Shown piece by piece: positions 36,924 through 45,511 of a DNA stretch of 64,000 nt. The position numbers and the translations under genes are program-made. The notes below the pieces were generated by a model. That model did not search any database and was not told the DNA's origin. It was given only the letters and a program-made list of their open reading frames with translations. The number at the start of each line of letters is the position of its first letter. Positions within the stretch are counted from its first letter, which is position 1. The stretch comes from CAWHHZ01 sp963829355 (GTDB lineage Bacteria > Acidobacteriota > Thermoanaerobaculia > Gp7-AA8 > JAHWKK01), in the NCBI GenBank assembly GCA_963829355.1, contig CAWHHZ010000014.1:248001-312000 (forward strand), read 5' to 3'.

Positions 36924-37763
36924 ATGAGTCAGTCGCGTCTGCGATTCATGCACGTACCGAAGGCCGGGGGAACGACGCTGAACGCCATTCTGGCGCGTCA
37001 GGTTCACCCTCGCCACACCTTCACGTTTTCCGGCTCGATCGAGCAGGACATCGCCCGCTACCGTTCTCTCTCACACGCCGCACGCCGCTCGATCACCCTG
37101 TTCGCCGGCCACGCAGCGCTCTCCTCTGGGATCGCCGATGCCGATGAAGCAACCACGATCACGATCCTGCGGGATCCGGTCAGCCGGGTAAAGTCCTTCT
37201 GTCAGCACGTCTCCGAGGGAAAGAGCGCGTACCTGATCAATCTCTATCCGCCGGATAGGTTTGACCTCGATCGGTTCCTGCTCAGTGGCGATGGCCACCT
37301 GTCGAATCAGCAGACGAAGATGCTGATCAACGATGGCGACATCAGCGACGCGACGCTGATCGACTCCCTCTCCCCCTCGGAGGCACGAGACATCGCGCTT
37401 CACAACCTCTTCACGCGCGTCAGCGCCTTCGGCCTGCAGGAACGCTTCGACGAATCAGTCACTCTCTTTGCCCGGCAGCTCGGCTGGTCAATCCCCTGGT
37501 ACTTTTCGAAGAACACACCCACGCCCGGGAAGCGTCTCGTCTTCGAGCCTCGTCATCTCGAGCAGATCCGGGAGCTGAACCAGATCGACATCGAGCTGTA
37601 CGAAGCCGCGAGAATTCATTTCGAAGAGGTTCTGAGAGAGAGCGGCGTCACGACCACCTCCTTCTCCCGTGCAAACCGTGCGCTGTCCCCATTGATGGCC
37701 GCCTGGGACGACTTCTCCCTGCGCGCCCTCTACTGGTACCGACGACTCACCGGACAATTGTAG
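36924..37763 (+). CDS. sulfotransferase-family protein
   Basis: The 279-residue protein begins MSQSRLRFMHVPKAGGTTLN; the FMHVPKAGGTT is the 5'-phosphosulfate loop that binds PAPS, and TITILRDPVSRVKSFCQHV is the 3'-phosphate motif. This is the Sulfotransfer_2 (carbohydrate sulfotransferase-like) pattern. No signal peptide is present, although eukaryotic relatives are Golgi anchored. The acceptor is unknown; a surface glycan is a guess. The ATG at 36924 follows GAGGG five to six bases upstream, whereas the in-frame ATG at 36885 sits in the repeat. The TAG stop directly abuts the GTTCAG array. Confidence 0.82.
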   Translation: MSQSRLRFMHVPKAGGTTLNAILARQVHPRHTFTFSGSIEQDIARYRSLSHAARRSITLFAGHAALSSGIADADEATTITILRDPVSRVKSFCQHVSEGKSAYLINLYPPDRFDLDRFLLSGDGHLSNQQTKMLINDGDISDATLIDSLSPSEARDIALHNLFTRVSAFGLQERFDESVTLFARQLGWSIPWYFSKNTPTPGKRLVFEPRHLEQIRELNQIDIELYEAARIHFEEVLRESGVTTTSFSRANRALSPLMAAWDDFSLRALYWYRRLTGQL

Positions 37764-37949
37764 GTTCAGAAGTTCAGAGGTTCAGAGGTTCAGGAGTTCA
37801 GAGGTTCAGGAGCAGTGTGGTCGAGCGGGCGGCTCCTTCAACTGCAGCTGAGCTTCCAACGCTTGAACCTCAAAACTCTCGAACCCCTGAACCTCTGAAC
37901 ACCTGAACTTCTGAACCCTTGAACTTCTGAACCCCTGCCTTCTTGAACC
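37763..37949. repeat. inverted tandem octamer array (RGTTCAGR / YCTGAACY)
   Basis: Six exact 8-base units (GGTTCAGA, AGTTCAGA, GGTTCAGG types) run from 37763 to 37810. After about 50 unrelated bases, the reverse-complement octamers (CTTGAACC, CCTGAACC, TCTGAACC types) run from about 37862 to 37949 with 8-base phasing at 37878-37933. The two halves can fold into a long hairpin. The first unit shares its G with the sulfotransferase stop codon. The array takes up nearly all of the 205-base gap before the symporter gene. Confidence 0.85.
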
Positions 37950-37968
37950 TGCTTTACACTCTCTCCCC

Positions 37969-39390
37969 ATGACTCGTGAACAGGCGATCCTCGCAACGCT
38001 TCTCGTGTACAAGGTCACGCTGATTCTGATTGGCGTCTGGGCGAGCAGGCGGACCCACGACGACGGGGACTTCTTTCTCGGTGGGAGGAAGCTCGGTGGC
38101 TGGGTAGCCGCCATGAGCGCGTCGGCGAGCTCATCCTCGGCATGGACACTTCTCGGTGTCAGCGGCGCCGCGTACGCATGGGGACTCTCGGCGATCTGGC
38201 TCTTTCCCGCAACTCTCACGGGATTCGTGATCAACTGGCTATGGGTCGCCCCACGTCTGATGACGCAGAGTCGAGAGAATGACAGTCTCACGCTCACGGA
38301 GTTCCTTGCCGGCGACACCAGCCATCGCCTCTTTCCGACGGTCGTCCGCGTGTCATCGATCGTCATCCTGTTCTCATTCATGTTTTACATCGCCTCGCAG
38401 TTCCAGGCTGCCGGAAACGCCTTCGCCGCGTCGTTTGGCCTGTCGATCAACGCGAGTATCGCTGTCGGGGCAGCGATCATCGTCATCTACACCTTGCTCG
38501 GCGGATTCTGGGCCGTCAGTGTGACCGACACGCTTCAGGGTCTGCTCATGGTCGGCACAGCCGTCGTGCTGCCGATCGTGGCGCTCGTGGCCGTCGGCGG
38601 TTTCGGACCCTTGATCACCGGTCTGGCTGAGGTTTCCTCGACCGGTGAGCCGCGGCTCTTCGGCCCATGGAGCGGCGCGCTCGCGCTTGCGTTCGTCGCA
38701 GGAACGATGGGCATTGGTCTCGGATACCCGGGACAGCCGCATGTGGTCAACCGGTTCATGGCGCTGCGGGATCCCAGGGCGCTTGCTCACGGGAAAGTGA
38801 TCGCGATCGCGTGGGCGGTGCTGATCTACAGTGGAATGCTCCTGGTCGGCTGGTGCGGGCGAGTTCTCTTCCAGCAGATCCCCGACGGGGAGCAGGTCTT
38901 CTTTCAAACCGCCAACGACCTGCTGCCGCCGGTCATCGCCGGGATCATGATCGCCGCCGTTCTCTCGGCAATCATGTCGACCGCCGACAGTCAGTTGCTC
39001 GTCGCCGCGTCATCGATCACCTGGGACTGGCGCCTGTCCGACCGCAAACCGACGTCCGCTCATGGACACGGGCTTCGCAGCACCAGAATCGTGGTCCTGC
39101 TGGTAAGTGCCGTGGCGATGCTGCTGGCGATGTACGCACCCGCGGCGATCTTCTCCCGTGTCCTGTTCGCGTGGCACGCGATCGGATCGGCGTTCGGTCC
39201 TCTTCTCATACTCCGGCTCGCGGGCCACAGGGTCGACACCCGTTACGTTCTCGGGGCGATCCTCGCAGGATTCGGCCTCACCGTCGTCATTCACTTCTTT
39301 CCGGACGGACCGGGGGACTGGGTCGAGAGACTCGTTCCACTTGCTGCATCATTCATCATCGGCTGGTCGGGCAGGACGAGGCGAGTGTAA
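37969..39390 (+). CDS. sodium:solute symporter (SSS family, PutP-like)
   Basis: The 473-residue integral membrane protein has about thirteen hydrophobic segments and SSS signatures: DDGDFFLGGRKLGGWVAAM, ASASSSSAWTLLGVSGAAY, YTLLGGFWAVSVTDTLQGLL with the conserved Gln of the family, LGYPGQPHVVNRFMALRD, and AVLSAIMSTADSQLLVAAS, which holds the sodium-site serines. PutP (proline) and related amino-acid symporters share exactly these blocks, so proline or a similar solute is likely. Ribosome-binding sequence before the ATG is poor. It is followed 15 bases later by rlpA. Confidence 0.9.
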   Translation: MTREQAILATLLVYKVTLILIGVWASRRTHDDGDFFLGGRKLGGWVAAMSASASSSSAWTLLGVSGAAYAWGLSAIWLFPATLTGFVINWLWVAPRLMTQSRENDSLTLTEFLAGDTSHRLFPTVVRVSSIVILFSFMFYIASQFQAAGNAFAASFGLSINASIAVGAAIIVIYTLLGGFWAVSVTDTLQGLLMVGTAVVLPIVALVAVGGFGPLITGLAEVSSTGEPRLFGPWSGALALAFVAGTMGIGLGYPGQPHVVNRFMALRDPRALAHGKVIAIAWAVLIYSGMLLVGWCGRVLFQQIPDGEQVFFQTANDLLPPVIAGIMIAAVLSAIMSTADSQLLVAASSITWDWRLSDRKPTSAHGHGLRSTRIVVLLVSAVAMLLAMYAPAAIFSRVLFAWHAIGSAFGPLLILRLAGHRVDTRYVLGAILAGFGLTVVIHFFPDGPGDWVERLVPLAASFIIGWSGRTRRV

Positions 39391-39405
39391 AATCGATCCC
39401 TCGAT

Positions 39406-39938
39406 ATGCAGGCTCTCATCTTTGCTCTCGCTCTCAGCGTCATCGCCCCTGGTCTTCCGGGCACCGGGTTCCACGACGACCTCGACCGTCCTCACGGCAC
39501 CGACACCCTTCTCTCACGGATCGAGGACGAGGTCGAATGGGCGAGGGACCAGGGAGCGTTCGAGCGTCCAGCCCCGAGTCCGGAGGCACCTCCCGAGCCG
39601 GAGGTCCCCGCAGTTCTCGAATTCGACACCGGTGAGGCAACCTTCTACGGCGGCCGGTTCGATGGTCGTCGGACGGCGAGCGGTGAACGGTTCGACCAGA
39701 CGCCATGACGGCTGCGCACCCGAGCTACCCTTTCGGAACGATCGTGCGCGTCACGAACCTGAAGAACGGTCGCAGTGTCGTCGTCAGGATCAACGACCGA
39801 GGTCCGTACGGCAAGGCAAAGAAAGCGGCCCGCAAGATCATCGACGTCTCGAGAGCAGCAGCCGAAGCCCTGCGCTTCGTCGGCGACGGCCGAATCCTCG
39901 CTCGCGTCGAGGTCCTCGAGTGGGGCAACGGACAGTAG
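39406..39938 (+). pseudogene. rlpA: RlpA-like septal ring lytic transglycosylase, one frameshift
   Basis: The first frame has a signal peptide (MQALIFALALSVIAPG), a Pro/Glu-rich linker and the start of the double-psi beta-barrel, EATFYGGRFDGRRTASGERF. At about 39705 a base is missing, and the remainder TAAHPSYPFGTIVRVTNL, SVVVRINDRGPYG and KIIDVSRAAAEAL is in the next frame. Together they make a standard RlpA barrel with the catalytic Asp in NDRGP; RlpA cleaves naked glycan strands at the septum. There is no SPOR domain. The span is 533 bases, one short of 178 codons. Confidence 0.85.
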
Positions 39939-39973
39939 CAAAAGTCGCGAGGGTCGCGCGCGTGAACGCCCGT

Positions 39974-40120
39974 GTCATCCTGAGCGAAGCGAAGGATCGC
40001 GTACGTCATGACTCGCCCCAACTTCCCGCGAGTACTCTCCACGAAATCCTCAAACCGTCCCTTCGCTTTGCTCGGGTCAGGCCTGCTCCCGCTTGCGGGA
40101 TCCCGCGTCTCAGGATGGAC
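39974..40120. repeat. REP-like long repeat, unit 6 (degenerate right arm)
   Basis: Begins GTCATCCTGAGCGAAGCGAAGG and ends TCTCAGGATGGAC. The right inner arm is degraded (AAATCCTCAAACCGTCCC). It lies between the convergent rlpA and small membrane protein genes. No other feature is visible in 40121-40177. Confidence 0.8.
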
Positions 40121-40177
40121 TGACGATCGGGCAACGACTGTAGCGAGGGACAACGCAGCTTACAAAGTAAGGCAAAG

Positions 40178-40552
40178 TCAATGTTCGAGCTGCGTCCCCA
40201 ACTTGACCGTCCCGGTGACGAGCGCTGCCAAGACAGAGAGCACCACAGTCCCAATGATGAGCAGAGCGGCGCGGAGCACGTGGTCAATAAAATGGGATTG
40301 CGTCGGCATACTGAGTGCGATGAAACAATACAGCAGCACAACGGAAAGAGAGAGAGATGAGACAGCGATTAGAAATCGGCGCCGAAACTCAACCAGCTTC
40401 TGCCAGTGAATGACCGTAACGATCGATAGGAAAAGAACTGCGTAGGGGATCAAAATCTGCTTCCCCGGAGTGATCAGCGCGTGAAACGTGATGAGAGATA
40501 ACCCTCCGAAAAGTCCAAGCGCCGTTGATACCTTAACGTCTTCCTTGTTCAT
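40178..40552 (-). CDS. small hypothetical membrane protein, about four helices
   Basis: The 124-residue protein has hydrophobic segments at about 9-27, 33-50, 60-82 and 92-115, for example FLIAVSSLSLSVVLLYCFIA and LLIIGTVVLSVLAALVTG. I recognise no family. The ATG at 40552 is preferred because GAGGTG lies eight bases upstream; the longer frame from 40573 starts before the ribosome site. The gene and its surroundings are visibly less GC-rich than neighbours, suggesting recent acquisition. It is divergent from another tiny membrane protein gene. Confidence 0.6.
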   Translation of the reverse strand: MNKEDVKVSTALGLFGGLSLITFHALITPGKQILIPYAVLFLSIVTVIHWQKLVEFRRRFLIAVSSLSLSVVLLYCFIALSMPTQSHFIDHVLRAALLIIGTVVLSVLAALVTGTVKLGTQLEH

Positions 40553-40714
40553 CACCACATCACCTCGATTCACATCGTGTCACAGGGATACACAAAAGTT
40601 ACCACAGCCATCGATCTTTGGCTCGCAATGCCCTATCCAACGAACGCCCCGACCCACACAAAAACAAAACGGAGTAGTATGGATCCCGACGCCTCACAGC
40701 GTCAGGAGGAACAC

Positions 40715-40897
40715 ATGTCCGGATCCGTCAGCAGTGCTCCAAAGCAGATCACCTGGATCATCTCTCTCGCTCTGTTCATCGTCGCGCTGCTCGGAACCTT
40801 TGGGGCGGTCGCGCAGATCAATGGAGAGATCACGCAGTGGGCTTGGATCATCGGTTTCGCGCTCATCCTCGTCGCGACAAAGGTAAAGGATCTGTAA
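40715..40897 (+). CDS. small two-helix membrane protein
   Basis: The 60-residue protein starts MSGSVSSAPKQITWIISLAL and has two hydrophobic helices (about 10-30 and 40-55) ending in KVKDL. AGGAGG six bases before the ATG at 40715 fixes the start, so the longer frame from 40577 is rejected. No family recognised. It converges on the response regulator gene with a 19-base gap. Confidence 0.6.
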   Translation: MSGSVSSAPKQITWIISLALFIVALLGTFGAVAQINGEITQWAWIIGFALILVATKVKDL

Positions 40898-40916
40898 CCT
40901 CGTTCCCGAGCCCGCA

Positions 40917-41315
40917 TCAGTCCGCCGGGTTCTGATCCAGAAGCAGCTTCACGCGCGCGACGACTTCCGGCAGCCGGAACGGCTTTTCGATGAAGCCATC
41001 CGCGCCTGCGGCGAGCGCGACGTCCCTCTGCCGCGGGTCTGCCGAGATCACGAGTATCAGCACCGGCTGAGAACGCCGGATCTCGCCCAATTCCTGCAGG
41101 ACCTCCAGACCGCTCATCTCCGGCATCTGCAGGTCGAGCAGGATCAGATCGTAATGATCAGTTCGATGGAGACTTCCTGCCGCCCGGGGGTCCGTCGTCG
41201 AACTGAGCTCCTGAAAGCCCGCCCGGCGGAGTGTCAGCTCGAGCAGGTTGATGTTGGTCTGCAGATCATCAACGATCAGGATTCTCGGACGGGGCTTTTC
41301 TTCTGTCGGAGGCAT
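40917..41315 (-). CDS. single-domain response regulator (CheY-like receiver)
   Basis: The 132-residue protein is one receiver domain: ILIVDDLQTN with the acidic pair, the phospho-acceptor aspartate at 61 in LILLDLQMPEMSGLEVL, the conserved Ser in ILVISADPRQ, and the lysine in GFIEKPFRLPEV. No output domain is present, so it relays phosphate or binds a partner. Its start lies 47 bases inside the end of the hybrid kinase gene, so the two are co-translated and probably form one phosphorelay. The neighbouring divergent kaiC-kaiB pair is a possible output or input. Confidence 0.9.
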   Translation of the reverse strand: MPPTEEKPRPRILIVDDLQTNINLLELTLRRAGFQELSSTTDPRAAGSLHRTDHYDLILLDLQMPEMSGLEVLQELGEIRRSQPVLILVISADPRQRDVALAAGADGFIEKPFRLPEVVARVKLLLDQNPAD

Positions 41316-43395
41316 GGGTATCGACGAAAGCGAGTGCTTCGTTCAAGCTGGCCATGAACTCCTTCACTCGTATCGGCTTCGTAAGATAGCAGAAGAATCC
41401 TGCGTCGAGTCCCTTCTGTACGTCGCGTGACATCGCATTCGCGCTCAATGCCACGATCGGAATGTGCGCCGTGGCGCTGTCGCCGCGAAGAATGTTCAAC
41501 GCCTCGAATCCGCTGATCCCGGGCAGATTGATGTCCATCAGAATCACGTCCGGAAGATTCGCACGCGCCATCTCCACGCCACGATATCCGTCGGAGGCCT
41601 TGATGAGCCGTAGATCGGTACGACGCCCGATCAGCTTCTCGACCAGTTGCATGTTCGCAGGATTGTCTTCGACGTAGAGCAATGTTCTCTGTCCATCGTC
41701 AGCTATGGCACTCGCCTGAAGTTCCTCGGCAGGAATCGAGGCGGGGAATGTCAGCGGCGCGGTCGAAGGCAGCTCCACCGAAAAGGCGGAGCCAGAGCCG
41801 ACAGTGCTCTCGACAGTGATCTCACCATCCATCAGTTCGACGAGCCGTTTGCTGACCACGAGTCCGATTCCCGTTCCCTCCTCGCCTCCTTCCTCCTGTC
41901 CCAGGCGGTTGAACGGCTGAAAGAGCTGCTCGAGTTTCTCGGGAGGCAACCCGGCGCCGGTGTCCCGGACCGTGATCCGGACGCGCCCCGTGCGGGAGTT
42001 GGCCTTGCAGACGAGTGACACCGATCCGCCCTCGCTGTTGTATTTAATCGCATTCGAGAGCAGGTTGATCACCACCTGCTTGATCCGTGTCCGGTCCCCG
42101 TTGACACAGTACTCGTCTTCGATGCGGGGGAAGCTCATGCGCACTCCCTGTCGCTGAGCGAGCGGTTCGACCATCGAGTGGCACTCCAGAAGGAGGTCGT
42201 TGAGCAGCACCGGCTCCAGAGACATCGACAGCTTCCCGGACTCCACGGCTGCGAGATCGAGAACCTCGTTGATCAACTCGAGCAGATACCAGCCCGCATT
42301 GAGGATCTGGACGATGCTTTCGCCCTGGGCCGGTGTGGGAGCGGGGCTGTCCGACTCCATGAGCTGCGCAAATCCCAGAATCGCATTGAGTGGCGACCTC
42401 AGTTCATGGCTCATGCTGGAGAGAAAATCGGACTTCGCCAGATTCGCTCTCTCCGCCAGTGCTTTCGCATCGGTCAGCGCCGCCTCGATCTTGTTGCGCT
42501 CCGTCAGATCACGCGTCAGCTTCGCAAAGCCGCGCAAGTCTCCGGCCTGATCCCGGATGGCGGTGAATACGATATTCGCCCAGAAGAGCGAACCGTCCTT
42601 GCGTACCCTCCATCCTTCGTCTTCGTGCCGGCCACTGCCACATGCCAGCTCCAGGTCTGCCTCCGGCTTTCCGCTCGCGATATCGTCAGGCGGATAGAAC
42701 ACCGAGAAATGCCGTCCCACGATCTCGTCGGCCTGAAAGCCCTTGATCCTCTGTGCACCCGTGTTCCAGCTGACGATGCCACCTTCCGGATCGAGCATGA
42801 CGATCGCATAATCGGAGACGCTCTCGACCATCAGACGGAAACTCTCCTCGGTCCATCGCAGCTTCTCTTCCGCGTGTCGCCGCGCGCTGTTGTCCGTACC
42901 GATGAGCAGGTAGCCGATAATCGTCTGCTCATCATCACGCAGCGCGGTCACCGACACAATCGCCGGAAACCGGGTCCCATCCTTCCGGATGTAGGTCAGC
43001 TCGTAGATGTCCTCAATGCCGCGCGACGCTTTGAAGGCGAGCGCCTCGAATCCCGGCGTGATCGGCGTTGCCAGCTCCTTGCTCAGGAACTCCGCGCGAG
43101 CGATGACCTCCTGAGTATCGGAGATGTCGGCCGGCGTGATCTGGTCGATGACTTCGCTCGCCGAGTAACCGAGCATGCGCTCGGCCCCCACGTTGAACAA
43201 CTGGATGACTCCCTTCTCGTCGGTAGCGATACTCGAGAAGTTGGCGCTGTTGAGAATCGCGCTCTGAAGTGCACCGGTCTTGAGGAGTGATCCTCGGCGA
43301 CGCCCCTCGGCGGACGCGTCCGGTCTCTCAGCAGGCTGGAAAACCGGGTATCGTCGAGAACCACGTATGCCTGGTGGGTTCGTGGGTACGGTCAT
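41269..43395 (-). CDS. hybrid sensor histidine kinase (PAS-PAS-HisKA-HATPase-REC)
   Basis: The 708-residue protein has no membrane segment. PAS domains cover about 45-170 and 180-300 (the second with VSWNTGAQRIKGF and RHFSVFYPPDD, PAS-S-box type). HisKA follows with the phospho-accepting His at 330 in SMSHELRSPLNAILGF. HATPase motifs are N-box VVINLLSNAIKYN, DTGAGLP and GTGIGLVVSKRLVELM. A C-terminal receiver (about 570-690) has Asp 621 in VILMDINLPGISGF. Such a cytosolic PAS kinase may sense redox, light or a ligand. The ATG at 43395 is 386 bases from the divergent kaiC start. It overlaps the response regulator gene downstream. Confidence 0.92.
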   Translation of the reverse strand: MTVPTNPPGIRGSRRYPVFQPAERPDASAEGRRRGSLLKTGALQSAILNSANFSSIATDEKGVIQLFNVGAERMLGYSASEVIDQITPADISDTQEVIARAEFLSKELATPITPGFEALAFKASRGIEDIYELTYIRKDGTRFPAIVSVTALRDDEQTIIGYLLIGTDNSARRHAEEKLRWTEESFRLMVESVSDYAIVMLDPEGGIVSWNTGAQRIKGFQADEIVGRHFSVFYPPDDIASGKPEADLELACGSGRHEDEGWRVRKDGSLFWANIVFTAIRDQAGDLRGFAKLTRDLTERNKIEAALTDAKALAERANLAKSDFLSSMSHELRSPLNAILGFAQLMESDSPAPTPAQGESIVQILNAGWYLLELINEVLDLAAVESGKLSMSLEPVLLNDLLLECHSMVEPLAQRQGVRMSFPRIEDEYCVNGDRTRIKQVVINLLSNAIKYNSEGGSVSLVCKANSRTGRVRITVRDTGAGLPPEKLEQLFQPFNRLGQEEGGEEGTGIGLVVSKRLVELMDGEITVESTVGSGSAFSVELPSTAPLTFPASIPAEELQASAIADDGQRTLLYVEDNPANMQLVEKLIGRRTDLRLIKASDGYRGVEMARANLPDVILMDINLPGISGFEALNILRGDSATAHIPIVALSANAMSRDVQKGLDAGFFCYLTKPIRVKEFMASLNEALAFVDTHASDRRKAPSENPDR

Positions 43396-43780
43396 CGCTC
43401 ATCCTTCTGCCTCTCGCCGCATCCAGTTGATGGACCACGACGGGCGCAGGCTCGGCGGCGAGCCAGACTGCGTACAGGGCGCGGACGGACCTGCAATCCG
43501 AACCCATCCTCGTGTCTCGATATCTGACTGAACGTGCGTGTGAGGTTGAATATGTCCCCTCGCACAGCAATTAAGCCCCTCCAGCAGCGGTTATATCCGG
43601 TACCGACACCTTTCTGATCATGCATCTGACGCCGCAACATGGTGCGGAGGACTGTCAGACGCACTCTTCCTCGAGACCGACGTCATCGATCACGACGAGC
43701 CGCTCAAAGAAGATTCTCCGGAACACAGGCGGGACACGCCCGGGGATTACCAGCCTCGCGCAGCACCGAAGGAGAATCAC
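43396..43780. other. divergent intergenic region between hybrid kinase and kaiC
   Basis: No convincing gene. The kaiC frame stays open upstream to about 43550 and encodes an acidic stretch (LFLETDVIDHDEPLKEDS), but it has no ATG, GTG or TTG, and AAGGAG at 43769-43774 clearly serves the ATG at 43781. Promoters for both sides must lie here; I can pick out no convincing hexamers. Confidence 0.5.
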
Positions 43781-45511
43781 ATGACGGTAGTCGCCCCCGC
43801 GGTCAACCATTCAACAAAGGCACCGAGCGGCATCCGAGGTCTCGACGAGATCACGGGTGGCGGTCTCCCCCGCGGACGAACCACACTGCTGGTAGGTGGA
43901 TCCGGCTCCGGCAAGACGATCCTTGCGCTGCAGTTCCTGGCCTACGGCGCGCACGACTGTGATGAGCCCGGAATCTTCGTCGCATTCGAGGAGACGCCCG
44001 GACGCATCGTCGCCAACGCTGCAACCTTCGACTGGAATCTCGAAACGCTGCAGAAGAAAGGGCTCTTCTTCATGGACGCCCAGCCGATGCCTGATCTGGT
44101 GCAGTCGGGAACCTTCGACCTCAGCGGAATGCTCGCCGCCCTCGGCACCAAAGTCGAAGAGATGGGCGCCCACCGAATCGTATTCGACGCACTCGACATC
44201 GTTCTTGCTCTGCTGCCGGATGCGGCTGCGCAGAGACGCGAGATCTATCGACTGCACGCATGGCTGCTGAACCACGGCATCACCGCGATCATCACCGTCA
44301 AGGCCGACAGCGACCACTCCGGCTCGGTCAGTCAACCGTTCGAGTTCATTCAGTTCATGGTCGATTGCGCCGTGGTTCTCAATCACACGGTCGTCCTGGG
44401 TGTCTCACAGCGGAACCTCCGCGTTCAGAAATACCGCGGCTCCAGCTTTGACGAGAACGAAGCTCCCTTCCTCATCGGCAGAAACGGCTTCGAGGTCGCC
44501 GTCACACGAACTCTCGGCCGAGGCGAGGCTGAGGTGACCAGCGAGCGTGTCTCCAGCGGCATCGATCGCCTCGACACGATGCTCAACGGGGGCTACTACC
44601 GCGGAGCCAGCATCCTCATCACCGGCTTTCCGGGTACGGCCAAGACGACGTTCAGCGGTGCGTTCGCTGAAGCCGCGTGTCTACGTGGAGAGCGCACAAT
44701 GTTCGTCAGCTTCGATTCAGACTCGAACGAGGTCATCCGGAATCTCGCGTCTGTAAATATCCAGCTCGAACGGTTCGTCGAAAGCGGGGTGCTTCATATG
44801 GTCTCGGCCCGGACGATCACCGGCAGTGCCGAGACGTATCTGGTGCGCATCAAGACTCTCGCCCGCGAGCATGGCGCGCGGTGTCTCGTGGTCGATCCGG
44901 TTTCGACGCTGTCCAAGTCGGGAAACGAGCTCACCGCTCACAGCGTCGCGGAGCGGCTGATCGACTGGTCGAAGGCGGAAGGGATTACCCTCGTCTGCAC
45001 CAGTCTTCTCGACGAAATGTCGAGCCAATCGGAAGCGGGCTCGCCACTCCAGATCTCGACCCTCGCCGATACCTGGATCCATCTCAACTACGTCGTCCAG
45101 GCTGGAGAGCGCAACCGCGGCATGTCGATCATCAAGTCGCGAGGAACCGGCCACTCCAATCAGGTGCGCGAGCTGATCCTGAGCGACGGTGGGATCACCG
45201 TCACTGACGCCTACACCGCAGGCGGCGAGGTCCTCATGGGGACGATGCGTTGGGAGAAGGAGAGCGCCGAGCGGCATGCGAAAGAGGCAAATGCCGTCGC
45301 ATCGCGTCTCACCAGCGTAAAGCTGGAGGCCGAACAGGCGGAGATCGAGGCCCGAATCGCTCTGCTGCACGTCGAGCTCGAAGCGAAGCTCACGGAAAAG
45401 ACTCTGCTGGCTCAGAGCGCTGAGGTGCACGAGAAGGAAGCTTCACTTGCGCGAGCGCGACTCAGAGAGTTGCGCGGCAGTGATCTGGGCGACCCGGACG
45501 TGATCCAATGA
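43781..45511 (+). CDS. kaiC: KaiC-like double RecA-domain ATPase
   Basis: The 576-residue protein has two KaiC domains. In CI, GIRGLDEITGGGLPRG leads to Walker A GGSGSGKT (39-46), and the catalytic pair EE (70-71) is in FVAFEETPGR. In CII, GIDRLDTMLNGGYYRG leads to GFPGTAKTT (282-290), a variant Walker A; the position of the catalytic glutamates reads FDSDSNE (311-317), so CII may bind but hydrolyse ATP poorly. KSRGTGHSNQVREL is the usual KaiC end, followed by a 70-residue coiled coil rich in Ala/Glu/Lys. Kinase and clock activity are not proven; many non-cyanobacterial homologues act in stress or phosphorelay control. It overlaps kaiB by four bases. Confidence 0.9.
   Translation: MTVVAPAVNHSTKAPSGIRGLDEITGGGLPRGRTTLLVGGSGSGKTILALQFLAYGAHDCDEPGIFVAFEETPGRIVANAATFDWNLETLQKKGLFFMDAQPMPDLVQSGTFDLSGMLAALGTKVEEMGAHRIVFDALDIVLALLPDAAAQRREIYRLHAWLLNHGITAIITVKADSDHSGSVSQPFEFIQFMVDCAVVLNHTVVLGVSQRNLRVQKYRGSSFDENEAPFLIGRNGFEVAVTRTLGRGEAEVTSERVSSGIDRLDTMLNGGYYRGASILITGFPGTAKTTFSGAFAEAACLRGERTMFVSFDSDSNEVIRNLASVNIQLERFVESGVLHMVSARTITGSAETYLVRIKTLAREHGARCLVVDPVSTLSKSGNELTAHSVAERLIDWSKAEGITLVCTSLLDEMSSQSEAGSPLQISTLADTWIHLNYVVQAGERNRGMSIIKSRGTGHSNQVRELILSDGGITVTDAYTAGGEVLMGTMRWEKESAERHAKEANAVASRLTSVKLEAEQAEIEARIALLHVELEAKLTEKTLLAQSAEVHEKEASLARARLRELRGSDLGDPDVIQ

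Noticed and set aside
37763..37949. CRISPR-like array
   Set aside because: Units are 8 bases, contiguous with no spacers, and occur as inverted halves; no cas genes nearby.
42178..43290. 370-codon plus-strand frame opposite the hybrid kinase
   Set aside because: It mirrors kinase codons in the complementary phase and has biased Arg/Leu content without motifs.
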